A DNA stretch of 5,872 nt. It comes from Paracoccaceae bacterium. GTDB taxonomy: Bacteria > Pseudomonadota > Alphaproteobacteria > Rhodobacterales > Rhodobacteraceae. Location of the stretch: positions 1 to 5,872 of the forward strand of contig RFUP01000159.1 of NCBI GenBank assembly GCA_009922885.1, read 5' to 3'. Position 1 is the first letter of the stretch. Every line of letters begins with the position of its first letter. Of the stretch, positions 5,696 through 5,872 are shown one piece after another. The notes beneath the pieces were generated by a model, which saw only the letters and a list, made by a program, of their open reading frames with translations, had not been told where the DNA came from and ran no database searches. A program made the translations under genes and the position numbers.

Positions 5696-5872
5696 TCAGG
5701 CAGCGGAAAGGTCAAGCCGGATCGGGAATTCAGCTCGAACAGTTGCATCTGCAGCGCCAAAGTAATTTGGGTGATGAGTGGATAGTATGGCCTGAGCCTT
5801 GGTATGTGCCCGCTCGAAAAGATCGGTTTGGCCAGCGTTTTCCCATGTATCCGTACGTTCGCGGTCCATCAG
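5696..5872 (-). CDS. C-terminal end of a trimethylamine methyltransferase (MttB)-superfamily protein, cut by the right window edge
   Basis: The minus strand is open from the right edge to a TGA at 5696-5698 and encodes 58 residues. The segment LMDRERTDTWENAGQTDLFE followed by RAHTKAQAIL resembles the conserved tail of MttB-family methyltransferases, where a D/E-R-x3-TWE-x-AG block is followed by an ERA...L helix. The end, HPNYFGAADATVRAEFPIRL, fits alphaproteobacterial members, as far as I recall. These enzymes pass a methyl group from a quaternary or tertiary amine to a corrinoid protein. Most members lack pyrrolysine and act on glycine betaine, proline betaine, carnitine or similar compounds; the region that would show this is outside the window. 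The neighbouring aminotransferase and carnitine-dehydrogenase-like genes fit methylated-amine catabolism. Only the tail is visible, so the family call is good but not certain. Confidence 0.68.
   Translation of the reverse strand: MMDRERTDTWENAGQTDLFERAHTKAQAILSTHHPNYFGAADATVRAEFPIRLDLSAA

Overview
The window most resembles a stretch of alphaproteobacterial chromosome, possibly from the Rhodobacteraceae/Roseobacter group. This rests on protein style, GC-rich codon use and the kinds of genes present; no rRNA or other taxonomic marker is visible, so it is an inference. Every gene I can support lies on the minus strand, so the window is read here from right (5872) to left (1).

Right edge to about 4270: the last 58 codons of a trimethylamine methyltransferase (MttB)-superfamily protein end at 5696. 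A complete PLP-dependent class III aminotransferase (4272-5672) follows only 23 bases later, which suggests one transcript. A 238-base gap (4034-4271) carries a perfect 7-bp inverted repeat and a weak candidate promoter. Next is an NAD-dependent 3-hydroxyacyl-CoA-dehydrogenase-fold enzyme of the L-carnitine dehydrogenase / lambda-crystallin type (3065-4033). Together these suggest catabolism of a methylated amine, such as a betaine or carnitine-like compound, by demethylation, oxidation of a hydroxyl group and transamination. The actual substrate cannot be read from the sequence.

Middle, about 1665-3064: a PlsC-like acyltransferase (2149-2811) has an unusual first motif, with Glu where the catalytic His is expected. 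Immediately downstream lies a broken remnant of a FadD-type long-chain acyl-CoA ligase (about 1665-2070). Its C-terminal 92 codons are clean, but the part before them has in-frame stops and a frame change. Upstream of the acyltransferase, a 253-base gap holds an inverted repeat and a short protein-like open stretch that may be another decayed gene.

Left, 1-1509: the N-terminal propeller half of an S9 (DPP IV / prolyl oligopeptidase-like) peptidase ends at 31, about where the alpha/beta-hydrolase domain should begin. A second reading frame with its own ribosome-binding site opens at 44 and runs off the edge. It may encode the missing catalytic domain or an unrelated gene.

No tRNA, rRNA, CRISPR array, insertion sequence or integrase was seen. 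The most notable items are the eroded ligase next to a divergent acyltransferase, the split peptidase, and the MttB/aminotransferase/carnitine-dehydrogenase-like grouping.
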